Assembly (NCBI GenBank): GCA_028829895.1
Contig: CM054181.1
Coordinates: forward strand, 66,703,259 to 66,767,258
Direction: 5' to 3'
Source of the DNA: Sinotaia quadrata
Taxonomy: Eukaryota; Mollusca; Gastropoda; Architaenioglossa; Viviparidae
DNA: 64,000 nucleotides
Shown here: piece after piece, positions 27,731 to 38,846 of the stretch
How the letters are laid out: each line of letters opens with the position of its first letter
Numbering within the stretch: the stretch's first letter is position 1
Notes under the pieces: model-generated
What the model saw: only the letters and a program-made list of their open reading frames with translations
The model's database searches: none
What the model was told of the DNA's origin: nothing
Position numbers and translations under genes: made by a program

Positions 27731-29276
27731 TGTTACGTTTCCAGTATTTATTTAAAGACCCTGCTTAGAATAATTAAAAGACTTTAAATATAATTAATTC
27801 TTCCTCTCATATTCTACGCAGACTGGTTGCTCAATTTATTATCTGACTAATTAAAAGTGCGTCTTGTAGTTCAGACGACAAATTTACAGACTAATAAACT
27901 GCGAACTTTTAGCTAGATTTGAAAACAGTTAAATCCCTCTAAATTAATATGCACTCGTCATCAATCTTTCTGCTCATCCGCCCCCATTCAAATCTAAGAA
28001 TTAATCTAATTGGTCTATTGTGCATAGAAATCAACTACTAAGAGGTATTAACAAAGAAAATAAGATTTAATAAAGTTTAACAAATTAACAATAAATCGAA
28101 TGCAACGCGAATAGTCTTCACTCTGTCTTTACGCGCCTATGCCTGATTTTTGTCAATCTAAATTGCCAGAAAAGTGTTCCTTTGAGATCTGTACACTTGA
28201 TTTTGCACTTAGCTCTATTCTTGTGTCCTTGGTCTCAACACTCAATCATGCCGGTTCGTTCCCTCAGTCCCCCTTTAACGACACACGTGGTGCATAAGGA
28301 ATGATGTCCCCTTGTTAGTGGCTAGGAACTGGAATTTTAGCAGCATGGCCCTCAGAGTGGATTTCGACACGCTTATACCAATAAGCTAATGCAGGTGAGG
28401 CATGGTGAAACATGAACCATGAGCCGACCTGTGGATGCAACGTGTTTGGATATAATTCTCAACCTAACAGGTCCTACCTAGGCATGGCTCAATTAAATGC
28501 GCTGAACAAAGAGTTTTCGACCTCGCGTCGCTTACAATTAGATTTTAGAAAAAATATAATCGTCTCACATGTGTTCCATTTAACAGTCATGACGTATGAA
28601 GCAATAAAATAGATACAACGTTAAATTAATGTTCATACAAGGGGTAATTCAAGCCGACAGAGCGCTTCACAATTTACAATTTAAATTACACGCAATAATT
28701 GAATTACATGAAGAATTCATATCGAGCGCAGCATTCTGGCTCTTAGTGAATTAAAACAATATAAATTAAAGTACAGAAATGGAAAAATGGTTACAATAAA
28801 TTTATATTCCGTAACGTATAGGTTTTCAGCTATTTCTCTGAACCATGCTCAAGTGTATATGGAAATCATATAATACATAGCACAAATACATACTTAACAA
28901 TACATAGGCAAATACTATTAAATAAAATGATACCTTTGAGAGAAGTCGAAGGGTACCTTGATTCTCTATGGCGCCGGCTGCCTCACACGACCCGAGTAAG
29001 CTGATGGAATTAGCTAAAATGTGCTCGAAGTGAGGGAGCGGAAGCGTGTGGGTACATATATAGAAAGGTATATTGCGTATCACGTGACTGTTCGCAAAGC
29101 ATGTGGTTGGTTCGAGAACTGGACAATGGTCCTAAAGTTACATAACATCTTGACCTGTTCTAGAAGCGCCTAGAAAAGGAAGCTTTGAACAAAGGGCCAA
29201 GGGTTTCAAATATTCGAATTTGAAGTAAACAAGGCAAGTGGGTCACGAAGTCGGACAATTTTATCAGACTGTGACA
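27731..29276 (-). repeat. 3' LTR of the Gmr1-like element
   Basis: 1546 bp, same length and apparently same sequence as the other LTR. Element-sense ends are TGTCACAG and CGTAACA. It contains the same short open frames as its partner, which I regard as chance. Confidence 0.95.
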
Positions 29277-29289
29277 CCCCCTTGCTTTT
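29277..29289 (-). promoter_or_regulatory. Polypurine tract
   Basis: Minus-strand 'aaaagcaaggggg' abuts the start of the 3' LTR, where plus-strand DNA synthesis is primed in LTR elements. A 13-base identical copy lies outside the other LTR (36030-36042). Confidence 0.8.
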
Positions 29290-29499
29290 GAGGCGTTTAT
29301 CTTGCCAAAGATAAAATGCCTCCTACAAATTATGTATGATAAAATGTAGAAGTCCACAATGAAGAAAAATTTACACAAAAAAAATTTCGACATTCCTAGA
29401 AATAAAGTGTGCAACTATATTTCATATTTACAGGAAGGAATCCGTAGGGTTCAGTTAATTGATTAAACAACATTCTATCAGTACCGGCACTTGATGGCA

Positions 29500-32400
29500 T
29501 CAAGCACGACTCATGTAATCTGCGCCAACATTCAAAGACCCTTTGATGTAATGAATATTTGCGTCATACTGTGTCAGAAACAAAGACCAACGCATTAAAC
29601 GGCTGTTCGTAAATTGCGCCTGTCCGAGAAAGGCCAACGGCTGGTGATCGCACTCAATGACAAAGGTTTTTCCGTACAAATAGTTTTCGAACTTTTTTAT
29701 AGCCCAAACTATTGCAAGACATTCCTTTTCACTGGTGGAATATTTCTGTTCAGTAGTTGTGAGTTTACGGCTTGCGTATGCAACTGGGTGTTTGGTGTCA
29801 TTGTGTTCTTGTAATAACACTGCTCCTAATCCTGTGTTGCTAGCATCAGTCCTTAACAAGAATGGTTTTGTCAAATCTGGCAGTTTAACAACTAAGTCTG
29901 AAGTCAGTCTAGATTTCAGTGTGTCAAAAGCGTTTTGGCATGCATCAGTCCACACTACTTTTGTAGGCATATTCTTACGTGTCAAGTCAGTCAGAGGACA
30001 TGCAATGGCACTAAAATCTGGTACGAATTTTCTGTAGTAATTAGCAAGACCAAGAAAACTTCTAACTTGTGTTTTTGTTAGCGGTTGTGAAGTGTCCTTA
30101 AGTTGTGCTATCTTAGTTTCACTTGGCGACATAGTTCCATGACTCAACTTGTGTCCCAAGAAGTCTAAGGAGAATTGTGCTATTTCACACTTCGTAGGGC
30201 GGGCAGTGAGGTTGGCTTGCTTTAATCTGGCTAGCACATCTCGTAAGAGTGTCAAGTGCTCCTCCCATGTCTGGGTGCCTAGAATTAAATCATCCATGAA
30301 GTTCTCAACTCCACGTCCGTACAGTGGTTCTAACAATGACCGCATCATTTTAGAAAAAATGCTTGGAGCGTTTGAAACTCCGAAAGGCATAACTTTCCAT
30401 GTGTAGTTTCCTACCGGTGTAGTGAAAGCTAGTATGTGTCGATCAGTGTCCTTGACCTTGATTTGCCAAAAACCGCGTGACAAATCTATTTTGGTATAGT
30501 AATGAGCGTTAGCTAGCTTAGTGAAGATGAGATCCGGATCAGGAAGAGGTTCGGCACAAAACTCTGTCACTTGATTGAGTTTGCGGTAGTCTACGCAAAA
30601 ACGGAACGAGTTATCACGTTTTTTAATCAACACGATGGGTGATCCGTAGGCACTGTCAGTCTTCTCTATGACCCCTAGATCTAGCATAGTCTTAATCTCA
30701 CGTCTAACGTCATCTATCTTAGCGTGTGGCAACGGATACGGCTTCAAACGTATCGGTTTGTTGTCAGTCAGCTTCAGTGAAAATTCTATTAAGTCTGTCA
30801 ACCCTGGTTTGTCTGTCAGAGTAGATGAGAACTCATTAAGCAATTCATTCACTTCTTTTTTCTGTCTTTCTGTCAAGGCTTCATTTACCCTAACGTCTTT
30901 GACAGTTTCGTCCGTCTGTAGAGGACAGTTTGGTAAAGTACCGGTGACGCAATCAGTCTCCCCCTCGTCTTCTGTAACTATCGTCGCTACGACAAAATCA
31001 GCTTGAGTGGTTTGATCCTCACGGCTTATGTACTTTTTGAGTAGGTTAACATGAAAGATTTTCTCTCTCTTTCCTGTCTGCACCTTATAGTTCAGTCCCC
31101 CTAGCTTGGCGGTAACTACAAAGGGCCCCTTCCATTTCATCTGAAGTTTGTTATGTGCTTCAGGAAGCAACAGTAACACTTTGTCATTAACTTCAAATTC
31201 TCTAGGTTTGGTGTGCTTATTGTAATATTCTGCCTGTCTAGACTGAGCTATCGTCAAGTTTTCCCGTGCTATCTTGCCTATAGTTTCAAGACGGTTTCTT
31301 AAGTCAGTGACGTATGTATAAGTTGTCTTAACTTCGTCATCTGTCTTTTCATCAGTCCAAAGTGCCTTCAAAATCATCATCGGTCCGCGTACAGTACGTC
31401 CGTAAAGTAGCTCAAATGGTGAAAACCCGGTGGAAGATTGTGGCACCTCCCTATATGCAAATAGTAGGGCAGGGATGTATCTGTCCCAGTCTTTCGGTTT
31501 ATCTGTGGCGAGCTTTTTAAGTGCTGTTTTTAATGTCCCATTGTATTTTTCAATCAGACCATTTGCCTGGGGGTGGTATGGTGTGCAAGTAAGATGTTTG
31601 ATGGAAAGTAAACGATTTACTTCCTTCATTACGTTGCCTATGAATTGACTCCCCTGATCCGTCAAAATTTCAGTAGGAATTCCAACACGACTCCAAAGAC
31701 CGAAAAGGGCTTCGGCGACAGTTTCAGTATCAATATTTTTCAATGGTACTGCGTCGGCGAATCTTGTTGCGTAATCAATAGTGGTCAGCACGTATCGATT
31801 ACCTCTCGTTGATGTGGGTATTATAGGCCCAATCAAATCCAATGCTACGCGCTTGTAGGGTTCACTGATCAGTTCAGGCTCTCCTAACGGTGCGGGTCTG
31901 ATTGAATTTTTAGACTGTGTTCTCTGGCATGTGTCGCAACTTAACACGAATCTACGGATATCGGCAGTGATGTCCGGCCAATAAAACTCACTTGTAATAC
32001 GACTAGTTGTTTTTTGTACACCCATGTGTGCACCAAAAAGACTCTCATGACCTAATCGTAATACGTCATTTCGTTTGGTTTGTGGAACGACTAATTGTTT
32101 CCGAAATTCGTCTCCCACTTTCGAATAGCGGTACAATAAACCCTTTTTCAGAATAATGCACGCTTTCTTATTCGAATCGTCAGTGTTGACGTCACTAACA
32201 AGTACAGCTTGTCTGCGTAACTTGTCTAGTGTTTCGTCCTCAGCTTGTAATATTTTAATCTCGCTAACTGTTGCTTTATCTACGGCTGGTGCGGCAGACA
32301 TCGGTGCAGTTACAGATTTGTCTTTACTACTCGCTGCTCTGGTTACAGCGTTAACCAGTGGTGGTTCAGTTGAAGTTTGTTTTTTGCACGGCAAAACATA

Positions 32401-33864
32401 CTTGCAACCAAGGATCACGTCATGCGGTGAGTTTTCCATAACTGCCGCTTTGACTGTTCCTTCTACAAAGTCTGAAACAATCGAGACTTCAGCTACTGGT
32501 AAAATGTCTTGTTCGCCGTTTGCAAAGGTGACAGAGATTGTCTCCCCTGTGTAGTCGGTACGGTTAACTAATGATGCATTTACAATAGCGTCTAGCTCAC
32601 ACCCTGTATCAAGCAAAGCGATTGTATCGTGACCGTTTGCCTGTACTGGTGTTCGATTCGACTTTTCTGTTTTAGGTGTATGACTTTCTACTGCGTAAAC
32701 TTTAGCTGTTTTCTTTTCAGGACATGTTCGTGAAAAATGGCCACTATCACCACAAGTGTAACATGCAAGATTCTTTTTATCTTTCTGTTTGTCGGGCTTG
32801 TTTTTAGTGTCGGGTTTAGATGTTTTATCATCACGCTCATTAGGTGCCTTCCCGTCATTTTTCTTATCCTTTCGAGTCTGCGGTTCGTTCGGTCGAGACT
32901 TGTTGTTCGCGTGTGCGTTCGAGAATTGAGAATGTGCGTCATCAAAGCGATCGGCGGCGTTGCCTATCTCCTCTAGCGTAGATTTTTCCCTTATTGCTAA
33001 GTGAATCAGTAGATCTGATTTGTACGACCCGAGAATATGGTCTTTTACCATTTCATCCCTAAGACCTGCGTACGTCTGTGGAGTTTCGGCTAGATCTATC
33101 CATCTTTGGAACAAGTCAGCTACGCGTCGTATGTACTGTGCGTGCGTCTCTGAACTGGCTTTAGTGGCCTGTTTAAACTTACGTCGGTATGTATCTGCTG
33201 TGAGTTTGTAACGTTTCAATAATGCGGCCTTGACTGTGTCGTAATTATCTGACTCAGAATCGCTAAGCTTATTGAACTCGTTTTTCGCACTGCCCTGCAA
33301 TAACCCCGATAAATTTATCGCCCAATGTTCCGCTGGAATGTTTGTTGCTCTGGCTAACTTTTCAAACGTTTTTAAATACGCGTCTATTTGATCTTTGTTC
33401 TCATCAAATGGGACCATATTTATCTTTGGAATGATGTTTTCAATTCTACTGTGATTATTTCCATCGCTAGAACGCGAATCACCACTGCTTCTGCGATCAC
33501 GGTTTGGATTGGTAACTTCTAGTTTCTTTACTTCCCATTCTAACCGTTTTATTTCTGCGTCTGCGGCGATGCGTTTGGCTTCTGTGTCCGCTGCGATGCG
33601 TTTTGCTTCTGTGTCCGCATTGGCTGCTATGCGTTTAGCCTCGGTTTCGGCTTCTAGCTTTTTAGCTTCGGCTAGTCTATCAGCCTCTAACTTCTTAGCT
33701 TCGCGGGCAGCTAACCGTTCTTCCCTTTCTATCTCTTGTCTCTCTTTTTCCGCTTTTTCCGCTTTCTCTAGCTCAGTTTTGATGTAGCTAGTCAGTTCGT
33801 CACCCTGATATCCTATCATGATACCGGTTTCTTTCAGGTCTTCGATAACCTGTTTGCGATCCAT
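29500..33864 (-). CDS. gag-pol: Gag-Pol polyprotein of the retrotransposon (PR-INT-RT-RH order)
   Basis: One uninterrupted ORF of 1454 codons. Residues about 35-117 are a charged coiled coil with repeated EAKRIAAD-like units. The gag core follows (about 145-330), then a CCHC knuckle (CYTCGDSGHFSRTC, near 366). The aspartic protease motif LLDTG is near 418. Integrase comes next: an HHCC zinc finger (about 604-641), a D,D-35-E core (D in ALDLIGP near 675, D in LTDQGSQF near 734, E in GLIEKYNG near 770) and a GPF/Y-type module (KWKGPF). Only after this comes reverse transcriptase (FRFCVDYRKLN near 1092, FMDD near 1190) and RNase H (RTDAS near 1337). In ordinary Ty3/gypsy elements integrase is last. 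Gag and pol are joined with no frameshift or stop. The start is the first ATG in frame, about 600 bp after the candidate primer binding site. All catalytic motifs I checked are intact. Confidence 0.95.
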   Translation of the reverse strand: MDRKQVIEDLKETGIMIGYQGDELTSYIKTELEKAEKAEKERQEIEREERLAAREAKKLEADRLAEAKKLEAETEAKRIAANADTEAKRIAADTEAKRIAADAEIKRLEWEVKKLEVTNPNRDRRSSGDSRSSDGNNHSRIENIIPKINMVPFDENKDQIDAYLKTFEKLARATNIPAEHWAINLSGLLQGSAKNEFNKLSDSESDNYDTVKAALLKRYKLTADTYRRKFKQATKASSETHAQYIRRVADLFQRWIDLAETPQTYAGLRDEMVKDHILGSYKSDLLIHLAIREKSTLEEIGNAADRFDDAHSQFSNAHANNKSRPNEPQTRKDKKNDGKAPNERDDKTSKPDTKNKPDKQKDKKNLACYTCGDSGHFSRTCPEKKTAKVYAVESHTPKTEKSNRTPVQANGHDTIALLDTGCELDAIVNASLVNRTDYTGETISVTFANGEQDILPVAEVSIVSDFVEGTVKAAVMENSPHDVILGCKYVLPCKKQTSTEPPLVNAVTRAASSKDKSVTAPMSAAPAVDKATVSEIKILQAEDETLDKLRRQAVLVSDVNTDDSNKKACIILKKGLLYRYSKVGDEFRKQLVVPQTKRNDVLRLGHESLFGAHMGVQKTTSRITSEFYWPDITADIRRFVLSCDTCQRTQSKNSIRPAPLGEPELISEPYKRVALDLIGPIIPTSTRGNRYVLTTIDYATRFADAVPLKNIDTETVAEALFGLWSRVGIPTEILTDQGSQFIGNVMKEVNRLLSIKHLTCTPYHPQANGLIEKYNGTLKTALKKLATDKPKDWDRYIPALLFAYREVPQSSTGFSPFELLYGRTVRGPMMILKALWTDEKTDDEVKTTYTYVTDLRNRLETIGKIARENLTIAQSRQAEYYNKHTKPREFEVNDKVLLLLPEAHNKLQMKWKGPFVVTAKLGGLNYKVQTGKREKIFHVNLLKKYISREDQTTQADFVVATIVTEDEGETDCVTGTLPNCPLQTDETVKDVRVNEALTERQKKEVNELLNEFSSTLTDKPGLTDLIEFSLKLTDNKPIRLKPYPLPHAKIDDVRREIKTMLDLGVIEKTDSAYGSPIVLIKKRDNSFRFCVDYRKLNQVTEFCAEPLPDPDLIFTKLANAHYYTKIDLSRGFWQIKVKDTDRHILAFTTPVGNYTWKVMPFGVSNAPSIFSKMMRSLLEPLYGRGVENFMDDLILGTQTWEEHLTLLRDVLARLKQANLTARPTKCEIAQFSLDFLGHKLSHGTMSPSETKIAQLKDTSQPLTKTQVRSFLGLANYYRKFVPDFSAIACPLTDLTRKNMPTKVVWTDACQNAFDTLKSRLTSDLVVKLPDLTKPFLLRTDASNTGLGAVLLQEHNDTKHPVAYASRKLTTTEQKYSTSEKECLAIVWAIKKFENYLYGKTFVIECDHQPLAFLGQAQFTNSRLMRWSLFLTQYDANIHYIKGSLNVGADYMSRA

Positions 33865-34460
33865 TTTACTGTCTTAGCGCGCTGGCTACAATAAGAATGT
33901 ATCTCGTGAATTGTGTGTTTTAACCGTCGGCGATAACTCCGCTTATCCCGAAAATAACTTTTAGGCTACAACCTTACAAAAATTATTTAATTTACTCAGA
34001 ACACCTTCCGAAATAAATTACGCGTTAACTCTTTACACGTTTCACCTGCTTGTCACAGTGTCCGCTGTTCCAAGACTTTCGTAATGTCACGGCTCCTACC
34101 ATACAACATTACACATTATATCTAGCACCCTAAATATAATAGTCCGAAGTCTGTTACTACCGATAACTCTCCTAGCTGGCGGTATAACCTTCGACTCCTC
34201 ACAATGAAGTACTCAGTAACACAATACTAAATAAATCATTCAATAGCTAACATGACATATTTAACTACGCTTAAATATATCAACATTAACTAACATGCAC
34301 GCTACTCTGCAAAAGAATACATGCACATGTCACAACAAAAGCAAAGAAAATCAGTGATACAAAAATCAAAAGAACAATTGGCAATTCTGTTCGTTCGTTC
34401 GTTTCTAGGTTATGATGCGCCCTATGTATAAAAATGTTACAATTTACAATTTAATACATA

Positions 34461-34479
34461 TCAATCCCGCGACGACCCA
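34461..34479 (-). promoter_or_regulatory. Candidate primer binding site
   Basis: Four bases inside the 5' LTR, the minus strand reads TGGGTCGTCGCGGGATTGA. It begins with the TGG that pairs with a tRNA CCA end, followed by a stretch like an acceptor stem plus T-arm. I could not match it to a particular tRNA. Confidence 0.6.
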
Positions 34480-34483
34480 CACT

Positions 34484-36029
34484 TGTTACGTTTCCAGTAT
34501 TTATTTAAAGACCCTGCTTAGAATAATTAAAAGACTTTAAATATAATTAATTCTTCCTCTCATATTCTACGCAGACTGGTTGCTCAATTTATTATCTGAC
34601 TAATTAAAAGTGCGTCTTGTAGTTCAGACGACAAATTTACAGACTAATAAACTGCGAACTTTTAGCTAGATTTGAAAACAGTTAAATCCCTCTAAATTAA
34701 TATGCACTCGTCATCAATCTTTCTGCTCATCCGCCCCCATTCAAATCTAAGAATTAATCTAATTGGTCTATTGTGCATAGAAATCAACTACTAAGAGGTA
34801 TTAACAAAGAAAATAAGATTTAATAAAGTTTAACAAATTAACAATAAATCGAATGCAACGCGAATAGTCTTCACTCTGTCTTTACGCGCCTATGCCTGAT
34901 TTTTGTCAATCTAAATTGCCAGAAAAGTGTTCCTTTGAGATCTGTACACTTGATTTTGCACTTAGCTCTATTCTTGTGTCCTTGGTCTCAACACTCAATC
35001 ATGCCGGTTCGTTCCCTCAGTCCCCCTTTAACGACACACGTGGTGCATAAGGAATGATGTCCCCTTGTTAGTGGCTAGGAACTGGAATTTTAGCAGCATG
35101 GCCCTCAGAGTGGATTTCGACACGCTTATACCAATAAGCTAATGCAGGTGAGGCATGGTGAAACATGAACCATGAGCCGACCTGTGGATGCAACGTGTTT
35201 GGATATAATTCTCAACCTAACAGGTCCTACCTAGGCATGGCTCAATTAAATGCGCTGAACAAAGAGTTTTCGACCTCGCGTCGCTTACAATTAGATTTTA
35301 GAAAAAATATAATCGTCTCACATGTGTTCCATTTAACAGTCATGACGTATGAAGCAATAAAATAGATACAACGTTAAATTAATGTTCATACAAGGGGTAA
35401 TTCAAGCCGACAGAGCGCTTCACAATTTACAATTTAAATTACACGCAATAATTGAATTACATGAAGAATTCATATCGAGCGCAGCATTCTGGCTCTTAGT
35501 GAATTAAAACAATATAAATTAAAGTACAGAAATGGAAAAATGGTTACAATAAATTTATATTCCGTAACGTATAGGTTTTCAGCTATTTCTCTGAACCATG
35601 CTCAAGTGTATATGGAAATCATATAATACATAGCACAAATACATACTTAACAATACATAGGCAAATACTATTAAATAAAATGATACCTTTGAGAGAAGTC
35701 GAAGGGTACCTTGATTCTCTATGGCGCCGGCTGCCTCACACGACCCGAGTAAGCTGATGGAATTAGCTAAAATGTGCTCGAAGTGAGGGAGCGGAAGCGT
35801 GTGGGTACATATATAGAAAGGTATATTGCGTATCACGTGACTGTTCGCAAAGCATGTGGTTGGTTCGAGAACTGGACAATGGTCCTAAAGTTACATAACA
35901 TCTTGACCTGTTCTAGAAGCGCCTAGAAAAGGAAGCTTTGAACAAAGGGCCAAGGGTTTCAAATATTCGAATTTGAAGTAAACAAGGCAAGTGGGTCACG
36001 AAGTCGGACAATTTTATCAGACTGTGACA
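34484..36029 (-). repeat. 5' LTR of the Gmr1-like element
   Basis: 1546 bp direct repeat of the left LTR. A TATA-like stretch (35808-35816, minus strand) about 215 bp from the outer end could be the core promoter, which would leave a long R-U5 part of about 1.3 kb. Confidence 0.95.
35808..35816 (-). promoter_or_regulatory. TATA-like box in 5' LTR
   Basis: Minus-strand 'ctatatatg', preceded by GC-richer sequence, in the presumed U3. The same site occurs in the other LTR at about 29055. There is no experimental support, and AT-rich DNA gives many such matches. Confidence 0.3.
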
Positions 36030-36042
36030 CCCCCTTGCTTTT

Positions 36043-38204
36043 CTATCTGAATGTGTCATATTCAAAAACTGAGGACCCACAAGATAAACTTTTTAAAGTG
36101 AAAATGTTATATACATATATTAATAAGAAATATTAAAATAAAATTGCTTCAGCCAAGTCAGAATGTATCAGTTGATGAACGCATAGAGAGATAACAAAAC
36201 TATATCATTTATGTCTACTGTTAATAGTACTAGTGGACATGCTTATGTTAAGAAAAATAATAGTTAATTGAAATTTCAGAGAACCATATGTAAAGCACCA
36301 GTTTGTTAAGGACTATATAATCAGTACCTGGGATGGATAGATAAAAGTGAGCAGTTAATAAATAAACATGATAAATACGGGGAGGTATTATTTTTTTCAT
36401 TTTTTAGATATTGCACGGTTTAATGTTTCCATTTTATTTGAGATTGAAGGGGAAAAAATCCAGATATTGAAGAAGTGAAAAGACCACTAGATATGGGCAA
36501 ATTGATTTTACAGAAGAGTTAATTAGGGAGCTAGGGAATATAGGTTTGCATGACAGTGTACCTGTTGCTACAAAATTACCTCCTATTTTTCACAGGCTAT
36601 GGAACCTGAGTTTACTGATGTTCATTGAAATTGTAATTGTGATATCAAACTATGCAAATTTTTGAGAAAAAAATAAATGTTAGGTGTACAATTTTTGACA
36701 TTTTCTTATGCTTTCAGAAAAACAAAATCTTTCTTTCTGCTTTTTATTAAATTTGGTGCATCATAATAAACATACAAATTTGTTCAGTGAAAAATTTTAG
36801 TATATAACATACAATAAATATATATCTGAATTGTAATTTGTATCTGGTAAATCAGTTTAATAAACAATTTTAAAGACTATTAAAAAATCTGCAATGTTAT
36901 TATTATATATTTTAACAATTTAAATTTGAATGTTGAGATATCTTACTGTTATAAAAATAAAACTCACAAATTCGCTAGTACTAGTACTTAAAGACATGTC
37001 AATTCATTATTTACTGTCAAATTTACCTGATATTTGGTTTTCTATTGCAGATATTCTTATACTTCAATAATACAGCAATTGTTTTTCAATCACCATCATA
37101 CCTTCGTTTTTTTCTTTTTAGACCAAATGTAATATCAGAAAAATCAAACTAATTCTCATATTTATTAAAATGTGGCAATACATTTACAACTGTATTTGTA
37201 TTAAAGCCCAATCTGTTTCCTTTAAAATGACATATAACAACTATATATAAATTGTTCTAAATGAACCGTGTATAACAAGGAGCAAAATCTCATGTCGGAA
37301 GAGAGCTAAACAAGACAATAAATGACCTCTTGCATCTTCAATGTGCCTGTGTGTATGCATGGGTGTGTGCTTCATACTCTCTCACTCACATTCCGAAAGC
37401 CCGCTGGTCTGTTTCATTTCAACCAACTGCAATGTAGATTTCTGCTGGGAGCAATTATATATATAAATTCACACAGAGGCTACTATAAGAAACTATCTTA
37501 CATTATTTACTAAATTGTAGGGTGTAGAGGGAATCTGGGGTATTAGTCTTTTTCCTGCTTTAGATAAAAGCAATTCTTAATCCGGACCCCTTAGATCACT
37601 ATAACCAAAAAGCATTTTAAAAATTGGGCTTCTAACAAATGTTATATTATTTATCCCGTAAACTCTCTAATACAAATTTACCCGTCATTTTTTTCAAACC
37701 TTCTTAACTAATATCAACACTGAACTTAGATGTCATGAATTTCATTCATCAAACAACTCTTCCTCCAATATCTTTCTACAATCCCTCTCCCAACAATCAA
37801 ATTCTTTCTCACCTTAAACCCTCTAAGTTTTGCACTTTGAAAAATCAATGAAAACTGGCAGCAAATATGCTAAATCCCAAACCAATCAACCATATATCCT
37901 AAACAGCAACAGGAAAAAAAAATGGTTGCAAAACTGCTCTTCTGATCTTTTTTAAAACCCAGAATTAAAGAGAACACAACTTATATTATAAATGAATAGT
38001 TTATTTGTGAGATAATGAATTGAAATATGCACAGAGAAAAGAATAATTCTCTCCAGCAATGGAAGTTTATATTTTACATGACTGACATTAAGAAGGCTAA
38101 TAATGTTAATGTAGAAAAGGAGAGGAATCTTGATTGAAAGTCTTGGTTCATTAAAATATTTACAAAGACAGATCATAAAACTTGAGCAGAAAAATTGCAA
38201 CTGT
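36043..38204. other. Intergenic stretch between LTR element and NELFCD
   Basis: AT-rich sequence without recognised genes. The right part may be the NELFCD 3' UTR or its downstream flank. Confidence 0.5.
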
Positions 38205-38520
38205 TGCAATATCATATTGCAGTGTATGTTAACCATAAACAGCTGTCGGTTAAATCCATTCTGTAATACAAGTATACAAAACAAAGTTGACAATGTACAA
38301 AATGACAAAATTACCCAAATACCCATCTTTTTGCTGAATGACTTGCAGTGCATTTTAACCATTAATCAGCTGCAAATATATCAAGTCCAAATTGTAATAC
38401 AAGAGCAATTGCAAATGTTAACTATATAACCCCAAAATATCCATCTTCTTACAGAATGGCTTGTAGTGTGTAATAAGTAGTCAATATCATGTCCAAGTTG
38501 TAATAGTACCACAATGACCT
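38205..38520. repeat. About 120 bp tandem repeat, about 2.6 copies
   Basis: 'gcagtg...taacc' phrases start at 38219, 38345 and 38463 (in the last as gtagtg), with shared 'caagtccaaattgtaat' and 'cccatcttcttacagaatg' parts. It lies about 330 bp downstream of the NELFCD stop, perhaps in its 3' UTR. Confidence 0.8.
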
Positions 38521-38846
38521 GTACACACACAAAAAAAAACATTCTTACTTGAATGTATAATTCATACCACAATGGTCTGCTCATAAAATATATAACTTTT
38601 TTACTTGAATGTTATAATTAATGTTAATTTTTTTGTTTGTTCAAAGTAATATTGTCCTTGTACTGAAGTTGGAATTAAATCAGATTTACTAAACTTTAAA
38701 ACCATGATGTTTTTAAAATAAAACAACAATTAAAAAAAATATTAACACTGTCATATCTCACTGGACTAGAATGAAGTCAGCAAATTAAATTTTCCTTAAT
38801 TTTTGTCAGTACTTAGAAACTTTGTAAACTTTTGTGCTCATAAATC

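Larger units (their letters stand above)
27731..36029 (-). mobile_element. Full-length Ty3/gypsy LTR retrotransposon, Gmr1-like domain order
   Basis: An 8299 bp element read on the minus strand: 5' LTR 34484-36029, internal region 29277-34483, 3' LTR 27731-29276. Both LTRs are 1546 bp, start TGTCACAG and end CGTAACA, and showed no mismatch in the long parts I compared by eye. A 5-bp flank, ccccc on the + strand (27726-27730 and 36030-36034), is the likely target-site duplication. A polypurine tract (29277-29289) and a candidate primer binding site (34461-34479) sit where expected. One ORF encodes gag, protease, integrase, reverse transcriptase and RNase H in that order. No env-like ORF is present. 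It lies between two convergent genes. Equal LTRs and an open reading frame suggest a young, possibly still mobile copy. Confidence 0.95.

Noticed and set aside
28412..29083. 66- and 85-codon frames present in both LTRs
   Set aside because: They are identical in the two LTRs only because the LTRs are copies of each other; no protein features are visible.
29614..33787. Many open frames on the + strand across the gag-pol gene
   Set aside because: They are antisense shadows of the long gag-pol frame.
33865..34483. Separate gag or env gene in the retrotransposon leader
   Set aside because: No frame of useful length exists in the leader, and none between pol and the 3' LTR, so there is no env.
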